A DNA stretch of 64,000 nucleotides from Sacculina carcini. Taxonomy: Eukaryota; Arthropoda; Thecostraca; Sacculinidae. Under the pieces are notes generated by a model, which saw nothing but the letters and a program-made list of their open reading frames with translations, was not told the DNA's origin and searched no databases. The translations under genes and the position numbers were made by a program. The DNA lies in NCBI GenBank assembly GCA_916048095.2, contig OU696588.1, positions 4,447,501 to 4,511,500 of the forward strand, read 5' to 3'. This document shows, piece after piece, positions 50,271 through 61,085 of this stretch. The stretch's first letter is position 1. Each line of letters begins with the position of its first letter.

Positions 50271-51414
50271 TTGTACTCACTAGTTGTACTCACTAGTTGT
50301 ACTCACTAGTTGTACTCACTAGTTGTACTCACTAGTTGTACTCACTAGTTGTACTCACAAGTTGTACTCACTAGTTGTACTCACTAGTTGTACTCACTAG
50401 TTGTACTCACTAGTTGTACTCACTAGTTGTACTCACTAGTTGTACTCACTAGTTGTACTCACTAGTTGTACTCACTAGTTGTACTCACTAGTTGTACTCA
50501 CTAGTTGTACTCACTAGTTGTACTCACTAGTTGTACTCACTAGTTGTACTCACTAGTTGTACTCACTAGTTGTACTCACTAGTTGTACTCACTAGTTGTA
50601 CTCACTAGTTATACTCACTAGTTGTACTCACTAGTTGTACTCACTAGTTGTACTCACTAGTTGTACTCACTAGTTGTACTCACTAGTTGTACTCACTAGT
50701 TGTACTCACTAGTTGTACTCACTAGTTGTACTCACTAGTTGTACTCACTAGTTGTACTCACTAGTTGTACTCACTAGTTGTACTCACTAGTTGTACTCAC
50801 TAGTTGTACTCACTAGTTGTACTCACTAGTTGTACTCACTAGTTGTACTCACTAGTTGTACTCACTAGTTGTACTCACTAGTTGTACTCACTAGTTGTAC
50901 TCACTAGTTGTACTCACTAGTTGTATTCACTAGTTGTACTCACTAGTTGTACTCACTAGTTGTACTCACCAGTTGTACTCACTAGTTGTACTCACTAGTT
51001 GTACTCACTAGTTGTACTCACTAGTTGTATTCACTAGTTGTACTCACTAGTTGTGCTCACTAGTTGTACTCACTAGTTGTATTCACTAGTTGTACTCACT
51101 AGTTGTATTCACTAGTTGTACTCACTAGTTGTACTCACTAGTTGTACTCACTAGTTGTACTCACTAGTTGTACTCACTAGTTGTACTCACTAGTTGTACT
51201 CACCAGTTGTACTCACTAGTTGTACTCACTAGTTGTACTCACTAGTTGTGCTCACTAGTTGTACTCACTAGTTGTACTCACTAGTTGTACTCACTAGTTG
51301 TACTCACTAGTTGTACTCACTAGTTGTACTCACTAGTTGTATTCACTAGTTGTACTCACTAGTTGTACTCACTAGTTGTACTCACCAGTTGTACTCACTA
51401 GTTGTACTCACTAG
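50271..51414. repeat. 13-bp minisatellite, 88 units (1144 bp)
   Basis: The unit is TTGTACTCACTAG. The length divides exactly by 13. Point variants (GTATTCAC, GTGCTCAC, CACCAG, TTATAC) are scattered, mainly in the right half. On the minus strand, the sense strand of the Kelch gene, each unit reads CTAGTGAGTACAA. Confidence 0.97.
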
Positions 51415-51614
51415 TTATAGTGTATAGGATATGAGCAAGACTGTCAGATTGTGCTGTCTATAAACCCAATGTTTAGTCTGATCTACGCTTTAATTGCCCC
51501 AGTACTGCTTGATTCCACTACTTCCTTCTACAGACTATTCCAAATGTCTACACACATATTTGAGAGAAACTATACTTTCTATATTCCTGCAACTACTGTG
51601 GTCATAACCCTCTG

Positions 51615-51790
51615 GTGTGTGAGTGTTAGTGTATGTTATTTTTTGTGTATGAGTGTGTGCGTGTGCGTGTTAGTGTGTGTATGAATGTGTATGTATGTGT
51701 GTTAGTGTGAGTATGTTAGTTTGTGTGTATGAGTGTATGCGTATGCGTGTTAGTGTGAGTATGTTAGTGTGTGTTAGTGTTAGTGTGTGT
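51615..51790. repeat. Cryptic GTTAGTGTGTATG-type array
   Basis: The composition is like that of 57220-57720. It lies at the 3' end of the LINE, whereas the other array lies at its 5' end. Confidence 0.8.
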
Positions 51791-51799
51791 TCTTACTAG

Positions 51800-53131
51800 T
51801 TGTCTTCGCAGGAATGAGTCAGAGGCTCGTGACTCCCGCCTTCCAGCTGTCATATGTCTTCTTAAACAGTTGTGTCGTTGGCTGGTGTACTACGTCGCCT
51901 GGCAACCTATTACATCTATCTACTACTCTATTTGGGAAACTATATTTTTGGATGTCCTTTTCAATCCTGCGTTTTATAGGCCAAAACTGTGATTCCTATT
52001 AGATTTTGAGAATTGAAACAACTTCCGATTTTCCATTTTATCCTTCCCCGTAAGACATCTATAAACTGAGATTAAATCTCCTCTAACTCTCCTTTCTTCT
52101 AGCGTTTCCAAACCTAACTTTTTTAATCTGTCGAAATATGCCAAATGTTTGATGCTTCCTAATATTTTGTGGCTGATTTCTGTACCTTCCCAGTATTTTA
52201 ATATGTTTTTGTAAATGTGGACTCCAAACAATTTCTGCGGATTCCAATATTGGCCGAATTGGGGATGTAATCAATTTCGCTAGTATCCCCTCATCAATGT
52301 ACGAAAATGCTGATTTTATGTTCGCTATCTTATTATTCGCTTTCTTAACTATATTTGAAATGTGACTTTCTGGTGAAAGGCTGCTGTGAACTATTATTCC
52401 GAGGTCTTTCTCTCTGGAGACGTCCTTTAGCTCAATGTCGTTTAGCTTAAACCTCCAGATAGGCCGTTCTTGCCCCCTTCCAAAGCGTATAACATGACAT
52501 TTTTCCACATTAAATGGCATTTGCCATTTTGTACTCCAGCTTGATAGTTCTTCCAAACCTTTTTGCAATGTCTGACAATCTTCTATGCAGGAAATATTTG
52601 TTTGTAGTTTAACATCATCTGCAAACAAGTTCATATACGGAACGGAACGGAACGGTGTTTTCGATGTCATTAATGTATATCATGAAGAAGATTGGTGCGA
52701 GCACAGTGCCCTGAGGCACACCACTTTTCACCTTCCGCTAAGACGAGAAATTTTCTCTGAGACACGTTCTCATTCGTATATTTTTCAAAAAGTCTCCAAT
52801 CCATGTTTACAGTTCCTCGTTGAATCCTCCGAGGGTCCTCAACTTGTAGAGTAATTTATCGTGAGGGACCTTGTCGAATGCATTTTCAAAATCTATGTAA
52901 ACAGTATCTGTCCACTGTCCTCTTTCCTGTATATTCTCAGTAATACGACTGTAAAAACTGACAAGATATGCTGCTGTAGATCTATTACTTCTAAATCCGA
53001 ATTGACTTTGAGTAATAATTTGGTTGCTTTCCAGACCCACTGTTTTTTTTAATAATATTTCCATAATTTTGCATGCGACACTTGTTAGCGAGATCGGTCT
53101 ATAATTTTTCGGATCTTCATCGTTGCCTTTT
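51800..53131 (-). pseudogene. LINE RT: palm to C-terminus
   Basis: NYRPISLTSVACKIME and YIDFENAFDKVPH (motif A) lie in 52807-53131. GVPQGTVLAPIFF follows at about 52708-52725 in the same frame. A GTTCC triplet of pentamers (52635-52655 region) then shifts the frame, and LFADDVKLQ continues in 52083-52670. KLGLETLEERRVRGDLISVY lies in 51974-52231. The catalytic aspartates are present, but at least two frameshifts break the protein. Confidence 0.8.
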
Positions 53132-53650
53132 TTAACCCATAAATGCCGACTGGCAAGTTTACTTGCCACACACAAAACTATAATTTAGGAAAAAAATAGC
53201 AATGGAATTGTAATTGAAGGTGTTTTATATTGTTGAAACAAGTATTGAACGTGCACAGAACACTTTCTCGACGCGCTGCTGCGTCACATGTCCGCTCAGT
53301 TGACTTTGAAAGTTGCTACTGTGCAGCATGGTGTTACCACGTCACAAAAAATCATAAGTTTTTAACTGCATTATTGTGCTTTTTTCCACTACTTCATATA
53401 TAAGTGTTCCTAGAATGATGATCTAGCATTGGGTGATTGAGTTTTTATTCTGATGAGAATATATGGGCTGTTTTTATGACAAAAAATAAACATGGCAAGT
53501 AAACTTGCCACCCGGCGTTGGCGATAAGGGTTTGATCAATTTTGAATGTACCGCTCCTTAAGTGCAATGATATATTTTTATCTTGATTTCAGGTTGTCCC
53601 TGAATGAAATACATGACCTTATGATGGAACAGGAATCAGATGAGCAGACT

Positions 53651-53898
53651 GAATATGTCAAGCCCCCCCTAAGCTCCCCAAAAAATCATGATCATGGAGA
53701 TTAAAAATCCTTACCACTGTAAATGAGGTTCTGTAATTTTTGTTCAAGTTCGAGGACTGAATCAGTGTGCCCCAGTCCCTTATAATATTATGTAGACAGC
53801 GTTCGAGTGTAGTTCTTCATGCTTCGCCAAGTCCCCTCAACTTTTTCCTTAGCCCCCCCTCAGCCCCACTATCGGAAAAATCCTGGCGCCGCCACTGC
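53651..53898 (+). mobile_element. MITE fragment (CAGTGGCGGCGCC family) inside piggyBac
   Basis: AATATGTCAAGCCCCCCCT to TCCTGGCGCCGCCACTG matches the right part of 17555-17867. The left terminus is missing. Confidence 0.75.
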
Positions 53899-54580
53899 TC
53901 AGAGAAGACACTCTGGAGCCTTTCTGAAGACAAGAAAGACCTCAGATAAGATGGAAAGAGGGACTATGAATGAAGCATTCACTAGCTGCATTTCAGTTGT
54001 AAAGTGGAAGGATAAGAAGGAAGGAAAGTGGTAATTATTGCATCAAACAAACTTCGTTCAGGGCCGTCGAAGAAAGCTTTAAGTTGGAATAGCATCCAAA
54101 AGAAACATGTTGAAGTTGATTTTCCACATTCAATACACATTTATAATCAGCACATGGGCGGCGTTGATGTGTTCGATCAACAAGTAGCAGCTTATCGATG
54201 CAGAATCAGATACAAAAATGGTGGTGGCCCCTTTTTGCATGGACAGGTTGCAACGCCCAGGTTGTCAATGGATGGAAACTCTTCAGGAACTACGGTAAGA
54301 ATATCAGTTTGCTGGACTTTGCACGGCAACTGGTGATATCGACGCTGTTAAATTATGGGAAACCCAGAGCAAGACCAGGTCCAGTTCCTATAGCTGTGGT
54401 GGAAACAGTGCGGTACAACACTCAGCATCATTGGACTTACAAAGGCAAGAGTCATTTCAACAGATGTCGTCAGTGTGGTGGACGCACCATATAGTTTTGC
54501 AGTGTATGCAATATTCCTGTTCACCCTGAATGTATGAATGAATTTCACACAAAAAGTAATATTAGAATAGTCAAATGATG
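53899..54580 (+). pseudogene. piggyBac transposase C-terminal remnant
   Basis: Frames at 54028-54336 and 54198-54494 contain IYNQHMGGVDVFDQQVAAYR, then KWWWPLFAW, both hallmarks of the piggyBac DDE transposase. The Cys-rich end follows (NRCRQCGGRT, FCSVCNIPVHPEC), a zinc-binding domain that helps DNA binding. A frameshift near 54215 and a TAG between the two Cys blocks (about 54492) inactivate it. The N-terminal DDE part is lost, apart from a possible SLNEIHDLMMEQESDEQ at about 53590-53645. Confidence 0.8.
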
Positions 54581-54803
54581 TGAAATTTGGAAAATTTCAA
54601 TTAGCTTTCAGTTTTCTATTGTTTGCCTTATTTCTTTATGTTATTGCCGGTTGGCAAGTATACTTGCCAGCTTCTATTTCAGAATATAATAATAAATATA
54701 ATTGTTTCTTCTTTTTATACGATAAATGGGATCTAAATACATCAATTTCATGTAAATTTGAATTTCATATGTCATCCAGTAATTATCGGCATTAATGGGT
54801 TAA

Positions 54804-55230
54804 GCAGCGGTGTAACGTTGGCTTCTTTCCATAGTGTTGGCAATTTGCCATTTGTCATTGAGTTTTTCATAATTATATTCAAAGGCTTGCATAGTGTTTC
54901 GGCGCATTCTTTCAGCACATAGCTCGCTATGGCATCAGGTCCGCTCGATTTGTATCTTTGGAGCGACTCCATTTCTTTTTGCACTTGATATTCGGTAATC
55001 ACAATCGCCTCCATTTCTCTAGACGGTGAATGTTCTCCTTCCATTGTGCAGTCTAGTTCATCTGTGAATACCGATTGGAAATACTCGTTTAAAATCTCAC
55101 ATATATCATCGTCAGTCGTATATCTTTGTCCATTCACCGCTATACATTGAATTTTGTTTAATATTTTGGTACGGCTGTTGATATAGCCGTGAAACAATTT
55201 CGGTTCAACCTTATATTTTTCCAGTATGTC
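54804..55230 (-). pseudogene. LINE RT: fingers
   Basis: The frame has LFHGYINSRTK, then KSSGPDAIASYVLKECA and NGKLPTLWKEANVTPLL, the start of the non-LTR RT domain. It ends exactly at the piggyBac TTAA and continues at 53131. Confidence 0.8.
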
Positions 55231-56526
55231 GTTTTCATATTGTTTCTGTGCTTATCTTCTGACCTTTGTATAGTAGTTTCTACTCTTTTTGTATCTCTCG
55301 TAACTGTCAGAATCCAAGACTTTTCTGTAGTTCTTCCATAGTTTATCTCCCTCTCTTTTCGCTTCCATGGAAGTTTTGCTGAACCATTGCTTTTTTTTCT
55401 TCGTATGTGTCTTGATCGGCACATACGTTCTCACTCCATCGTCGTATATACGACAAAAGGCGTTATACTGCACATCAATGTCTCCTTCCAATGCTTTTTC
55501 CCAATTTATATTTCTGAAATACTCATTCAACTTTTTGTAATTTCCTTTTATATAGTCCAAGAAGTGCATCTGTTCTACTCCATGCAAAATTACATCTCTA
55601 GTCAATACATAGTTGAAAGAGATCACGATGTGGTCACTTTTCCCAAATGGTGGCTCATATTTGATACCTTGTACTTCTTCCTTTCGTTTTGTAAACACTA
55701 CATCGTGCATTGACGGTTGATTCTTCCCTCTTTTCCGAGTTTCTTCTCCGATGTGCTGCGTGAGAAATAAGTCTTGGGTCAATTTCATCAAATCATCTCT
55801 CAGTGTATTCGTTGCTCTCTCAGAGTAATACTCGTTCCACTTTATGTTGCAGTTGAGGTCACCGGATGATTGTGTTTTTCCTGTTTTGCGTTCAGATCTA
55901 TCTTAAATTGATTTCATACCGTGAACCGTTGAGTTCCTCGGATCTTCGTAGTCATCTTATGTCCAGACTTTCGTCTTTGGTGGCATGTATACAAATGCAA
56001 CAGTCACTGTGTCTTCTTTCAATACATCTACCACGAGTAATTCATTTATGCCTTCTGAAATGTCACATTTTCTCTCCTTGAGGTGCTCTGCTGTCATTAT
56101 CATCACACCACCTCCCTGTTTCGACTGTCTATCTTTCCGCCGTATGTTATAATTTTGACAATTTATAACAGCGTCTGAAATATCTGGGTTCAATTTGGTC
56201 TCAGTGAGACACACAATATCTGGCTTATTGTCCGATAAGTAGTCAGACAACTCATTCATCTTTGACAGCATTCCATCCAAGTTGGAATATGCTACTTTCA
56301 ATCTTATATTTTTACATACTTTTTTCATTATTCCGTTTGTTTTTTGGTAAGGAACCATTTCTTCACCTGAAGTCCTACAATTCGGTAAAAAAATGACGGA
56401 TCTCCTCTTCTGTCCTTTTTCCATTGTTTTCTTAGTTTCTTGAACAAGCTCTTTCACCTTTTGCCAATCTTCTTTGATCATATATCTGATTACGAAAACG
56501 TTGTTGAAATCTTCACTCTCTCTCAA
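55231..56526 (-). pseudogene. LINE APE-type endonuclease
   Basis: Frames 55957-56526 and 55252-55791 carry AYSNLDGMLSKMNEL, PDIVCLTETKLNPD (catalytic Glu), a GDLNC block near 55849-55863 and FGKSDHIVISF (the SDH motif). This nuclease nicks the target DNA for insertion. A frameshift and stops between the two frames (about 55792-55956) break it, but every catalytic block is visible. Confidence 0.8.
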
Positions 56527-57163
56527 GTTCTCAAGGCATTTTTCATGACCGTTTCAATTTTGTTTGCACTTGTGTATGTCACCTTAAGTGGTCTGTGCTT
56601 GTCCTTCTCATAAAACCCAATTCTCGTGAATTCTTCTATGCTTTCTTCATGTTCGTCGTCTGTCAGGACTTTCATGATTTTCTTCATCTTTTTCATTTCA
56701 GTTTTGTCTCTTTGTATCTTGTTTCTGTTGTCTTCCTCTTCCACCCCGAAAAAGACAACTGACTTGTTGATATCCACAGCCTCTTTGATCAACCTGGGAC
56801 TCTGCCTTATTACGTTTTCAACTTCTTTTTTCATGTTGATGCTTCTGTACTCATCATCGATTTCCTTTGTTTTCCTTCCCACTAACTCAACTTCCTCTTT
56901 CAGCTTAATAATTATTTTGTCTTTTTCTTGGTTTTCCTTTTTGAGTTGAAAATTTTGGAGTTTGATTTCTTCGAGGTTATTTTCATATCCAATAATTCCT
57001 TCTCTATCTCGTCTAGTTTTGACATCATCATATCTAGTTTGTCATCTTCTACTTTCTTCCTATCTTTCTTTGATTTTTTTCCACTCATATTTACGCAAAC
57101 CTGATGCCGAACGATGCCTGATGACTCGATTTCCCGCCGAGCACGCACAAGTTTCACAAACAC
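56523..57163 (-). pseudogene. LINE ORF1-like region
   Basis: Two frames (56912-57163 and 56523-56882) encode a Lys/Glu-rich protein, with MSGKKSKKDRKKVEDDKL and MSKLDEIEKELLDMK (coiled coil), then KSVVFFGVEEEDNR and IGFYEKDKHRPLKVTY, which resemble an RNA-binding ORF1 domain. ORF1 proteins bind the element RNA. A frameshift separates the two frames. Confidence 0.65.
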
Positions 57164-57219
57164 ACTTCACACACAAGGTCACTTCACACGTCTCACTCGT
57201 TCACAATCACAGCACAACT

Positions 57220-57720
57220 GTGTGTGTGTTAGTGTGTGTGTATGGGTGTGTGTGTAAGGGTGTGTGTATGGGTGTGTGAGTGTTAGTGTGAGTATGTTAG
57301 TGTTAGTGCGTGTGTTAATTTGTGTGTGTGTGTGTTAGTTTGTGTGTGTTAGTGTCAGTATGTCAGTGTTAGTGTGTGTGTATGAGTGTGTGTGTGCATG
57401 GGTGTGTGTTTGTGTTAGTGTGAGTGTATGCTAGTTTGTGTGTATGAGTGTATGTCTGTTTGAGTGTTACTGTGTGTGTATGAGTGAGTGTATGCGTGTA
57501 TGTGTTAGTGTTAGTATTAGTGTGTGTGTTAGTATTAGTTAGTGTTAGTATGAGTGTGTGTATGAGTGTTAGTATTAGTGTGTGTGTTAGTATTAGTTAG
57601 TGTTAGTATGAGTGTGTGTATGAGTGTTAGTATTAGTGTGTGTGTTAGTATTAGTTAGTGTTAGTATTAGTTAGTGTTAGTATGAGTGTGTGTATGAGTG
57701 TTAGTATTAGTGTGTGTTAG
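57220..57720. repeat. GTTAGT/GTGTATGAGTG minisatellite, partly 58-bp units
   Basis: In 57500-57716 a 58-bp unit recurs about three times. On the minus strand it is rich in TACTAAC and CACTAAC. It abuts the donor of the Kelch exon at 57724. Confidence 0.9.
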
Positions 57721-57724
57721 TGAC

Positions 57725-57865
57725 CTGCGTTGCGACGGTTGGTAGTCATAGGGGCCACATGTCTCCATGTGCCAGTGTCAGGGTTGAACACCTCGACCGA
57801 GTCTCGCACAGTCGGTCCATCATGTCCTCCGACCGCGTACAACACGCCGTCCAACACGCCCACTC
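57725..57865 (-). CDS. KLHL2/3-like: Kelch-like protein, penultimate Kelch-blade exon
   Basis: A minus-strand acceptor (TTGGCTGGCAG, AG at 57866-57867) and a GCAG/GTCACT donor bracket 141 bp, exactly 47 codons, the size of one Kelch blade. The peptide reads VGVLDGVLYAVGGHDGPTVR, then DSVEVFNPDTGTWRHV and TNRRNA. This is very close to KLHL2/KLHL3 at the same blade. It begins and ends in phase 1, and its last base forms a Gly codon with the exon at 41601. The propeller binds substrates for Cullin-3 ubiquitin ligase in the cytoplasm. The donor is weak beyond GT and is followed at once by the minisatellite. Further exons lie to the right of the window. Confidence 0.85.
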
Positions 57866-57989
57866 CTGCCAGCCAAGTGAACTAGCATTATCACCTCAGC
57901 TCGTACTTACAGTGCACAAACACTCGTCACATCCACACTAAATTCACATCCCCATCGAGACATTCAAATCATAGAATGTCACAAGCTAG

Positions 57990-58079
57990 CATACATATTT
58001 TGGGCGCTTCCGGTACATGGGGCCGCCTTAGGGTGGTAATAGTGCTTGCACTCTTCCCATGCTACTGGATTTGCCTGTA

Positions 58080-58108
<29 letters not shown>
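57990..58108 (+). mobile_element. LINE A 3'-end fragment
   Basis: GGGCGCTTCCGGTACATGGG to TTTGCCTGTAATTAATAAT matches the end of LINE A, with a CCGCC/GGTGG hairpin and an AAT tail (58083-58110). Confidence 0.85.
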
Positions 58109-58110
<2 letters not shown>

Positions 58111-59975
58111 CACACACACATACATACACAGCTTCAAGATAAACATTGTGATTGTGAAAAACATGTTGCGAAACAGTTATTAAAATAAGAATGAGGAGGA
58201 GAAATAAAGATCCCTGATGTTCGCTCAGAATTCACGCTGTGTTCACACAATCACTACAAACGACAACACGAGCAGTGTATACCGGATATAAGAGACATAA
58301 GGATACATGAGTATTTCTTCGGACTCGTCTTCTATACTTTACGTGTAATTTTCCCCGGATACATGATAGAATTGTTCTCCTCTCCCGACAACTCTATTAT
58401 AGCCAGCGTACACTGTAGATAAAGGTGTGAAGTAGGGCATTGTGTCAGTCTGGTTGAGCAACGCATCAGCTCAGCCGTTACAAGAGCAAGAGACGCCAAC
58501 AGCGGCAGCATCAGTGGTGCGTGAACGGCTCAGAAGTTGCAATAAATGGCTGCAACACGGGATGCACGCCGTCAAGTGAATCGCTGCATTGAAGTGAGTC
58601 GCTCAGGCGGACAACAAGAATCACACGGTAGCGACATGACAATCAAATACAAGCTGCCAATGCCAGCCGCTAGCACTGCGCACCACACACTTCAAACAAC
58701 ATGTACACACACACATACACTGACACATACACACTGCAAATTAATTAATCACGAGATTGGTGTGGTCCAAGACGAAAACTCAAATAAAACATGGCGGATT
58801 TGGTCGCACGACGCACGGTGAAAACAACCGACACACACACACACACACAAGCCAACTAGGCACAAGGGAACAACACCGTGTCATGCACATACACCATACA
58901 GGCAACAACACTTCATCCGTGTATTGTCATTGTGTCAACAGTATTCCCGTGGAATGAGAAGAGGAAGAGAAATACCAACTGTAAATCAGACATACACAGT
59001 TCAATGTCGCAAGTATAACTAGAAATATTCCATCTGGCCACCCCAACGTCAATAATCAATGGGTCACCGCTCATTAATGGGTTTCTAGAGACAGAGAGAA
59101 GACACAAAAATGAGGAGGAAAAATGGAAGGAAAAGAGCAGTGAAACAGTGGAGAGCTTATTGATTGAGTTAACTGTGAATACAAGAGACCAATCGAGATG
59201 AGCCGCACACACACACGCACACACACACGCACACACACACGCACACACATGCACACACACACGCACACACATGCACACACTCTGTTCACGAAACCCTTGA
59301 GTCAGTGCTTGAGACGCCGCCCAACGAGATGTGAGCAGTGTGGCGTGATTGGTATATGTGTATGTGTGTATGGTGACCACTCCAAGAGCATCGAATAAAA
59401 CCTAGCATCAGCACTGATGACAAAGCAAATGATAAAATGCTGCTACCAGACTGAAAAGTCTACAAAAAGTGGAAAATGAATACTATTAATTTCGCCAAAA
59501 TTTAAACCTTGACTTTTTGAGCTTTTAACGTATTAGCAATGAATGTATGCTGACGTTCAGCAGGTCGAATTCGGTTGGAAACAATATTTTTTATTTCAGA
59601 AGAGGTTGTGCGCCCTTAACAATACAATAACTCGACAAACAATAAGCCCCAGTTAATTAACAGCAAGCAATTAAACAACAGGAAAGTTATTGAGGAAAGG
59701 TGCGGCTGGAAACAAGTAGGATATGAGGAGTATGAAGCAAAGAACAACAAAATGGCGGCCAGGGAAAAAATGCAAAAAACATCTATTTGCTGGTTCAATG
59801 AATTTCGGCTCAATAAAGAAATGCGTATTGCTGTCAGATTCTCGGTATTATTTGTAAGCAAATTTATGAAATTAATTTATATTTTCAGACTATTAGAGTA
59901 ACCATGAAAATGATCAAACTGGCTGCGAGATTTTTTACAAGACCATTGGAGCACATTTTCAATATGTCGATGATG
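58111..59975. other. No supported gene; CA-type arrays
   Basis: A CpG-richer patch at about 58430-58680 has a short ATG frame followed by a GAA/GTGAGT donor, too little to call. A 12-bp-type CACACACACGCA array lies at 59205-59280. This should be intron of the Kelch gene. Confidence 0.4.
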
Positions 59976-61070
59976 ACAGTTTACTAAGGGTATGAAAATT
60001 GCCAAAGTAGTACCAATATTCAAGAAGGGAGATATGACAGCATTCACAAATTACAGACCCATTTCTCTAATACCGTAATTTTATAAAATCCTTGAAAACA
60101 TAAAATATAAACCCCATATTTCATAAAAGGTTGGAATCATTCATCATCAAAAATAATATTATCAACACAGGTCAATATGGTTTCCATACGAAAAGGTCAG
60201 TATATGATGCAATCGCAGACAGTTCATAACAGATGCCTTGTATAAAAACTCCTGACTGCGAGCATTTTCATAGACCTGAAAAAGGCGTTTGATACGGTGA
60301 ACCATGATAAACTACTAAAAATGCAGGTTTATGGCATAAGAGGTAAGGCTCTTGAGTGGATTAAAAGTTACTTGACCAACCGGGAGCAAATAGTCACATT
60401 CAGAGGTGCAAAATCAGAAAAAAATGTCTATAAATTGTGGGGTTCCACAAGGTTCGGTGCTTGGGCCGAAACTCTTTCTTCTATTCATAAACGATATATT
60501 TGAATTCTCACATAACTGTAAAAAAGTGCTCTTTGCGGACGATACAAATGTCATTTTCACCTCGACAAATAAATATTCCTTGAAACACACCACGCACCAT
60601 AAACATGGAACTAATCTCGCTTGACAAATGGCTCAACAGAAACAGACTGGTTCTCGATGCATCAAAAACTAATTAGATAATCTTTCAAGCCAAAAATAAA
60701 AACAATTGTGAGGCCCTTAATTGAAACATATATGGAACAAATATCAAGAGAGTAGATTCCACTAGATTCCTGGGATTTACCATTGACCAAAATTTGAACT
60801 GGAATCCCCATATCGAAAGTATCAATAAAAAGATCTCCAAAGTTGCATACGCCATGTGTAAAATTTGAGATTTTGTTGAAAAAACAGCGAGCGTAAATTT
60901 GTACAACAGTCTAGCAAAACCTCACTTTGCCTTTTGTAGTGAAATTTGGGGTTCAACGTATCCAACCAGACTTTCGAACTTGGGTATTCTTCAGAAGCGT
61001 TTAGTTAGAATCGTAGGCCAATTGAAAATTCAACAATCTACAAAACCATACTTTGAAGTTTACAACAACA
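59976..61070 (+). pseudogene. LINE reverse transcriptase, frameshifted
   Basis: Broken plus frames give KVVPIFKKGDMTAF, NYRPISLIP, then a motif-A block near 60268, [32 protein letters not shown] and LFADDTNVIF (about 60530-60560), and HFAFCSEIWGS. It is a CR1/Rex-like RT with its catalytic aspartates but several frameshifts. The C-terminal part continues at 62300-62545 after an inserted block. Confidence 0.75.
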
Positions 61071-61085
61071 ACAACAACAACAACA

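Larger units (their letters stand above)
53136..54799 (+). mobile_element. piggyBac-like transposon inserted in the LINE
   Basis: A TTAA duplication (53132-53135 and 54800-54803) and inverted ends beginning CCCATAAATGCCGA and CCCATTAATGCCGA are the marks of piggyBac. Three palindromes of TGGCAAGT..ACTTGCCA type lie near the ends and inside (about 53151, 53492 and 54653). Collapsing the element to one TTAA leaves the LINE frame continuous (PLL then KKGNDEDP). It has internal deletions and carries a MITE fragment (53651-53898). Confidence 0.9.
51791..57180 (-). mobile_element. Nearly complete APE-endonuclease LINE, interrupted by piggyBac
   Basis: On the minus strand the order is an ORF1-like charged region, endonuclease, RT and a C-terminal block ending near 51800 (SFPNRVVDRCNRLPGDVV). 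Without the piggyBac insertion it is about 3.7 kb. It belongs to the Jockey/CR1 superclade; I cannot fix the clade. It lies in the Kelch intron in the same orientation as the gene and is flanked on both sides by GTTAGT-type arrays. Confidence 0.8.

Noticed and set aside
50271-51414. CRISPR-like array
   Set aside because: The 13-bp units are directly adjacent without spacers, and the surroundings are eukaryotic.
58546-58595. Possible first coding exon (ATG then GAA/GTGAGT) on the plus strand
   Set aside because: Only about 16 codons, with no downstream exon to join it to.
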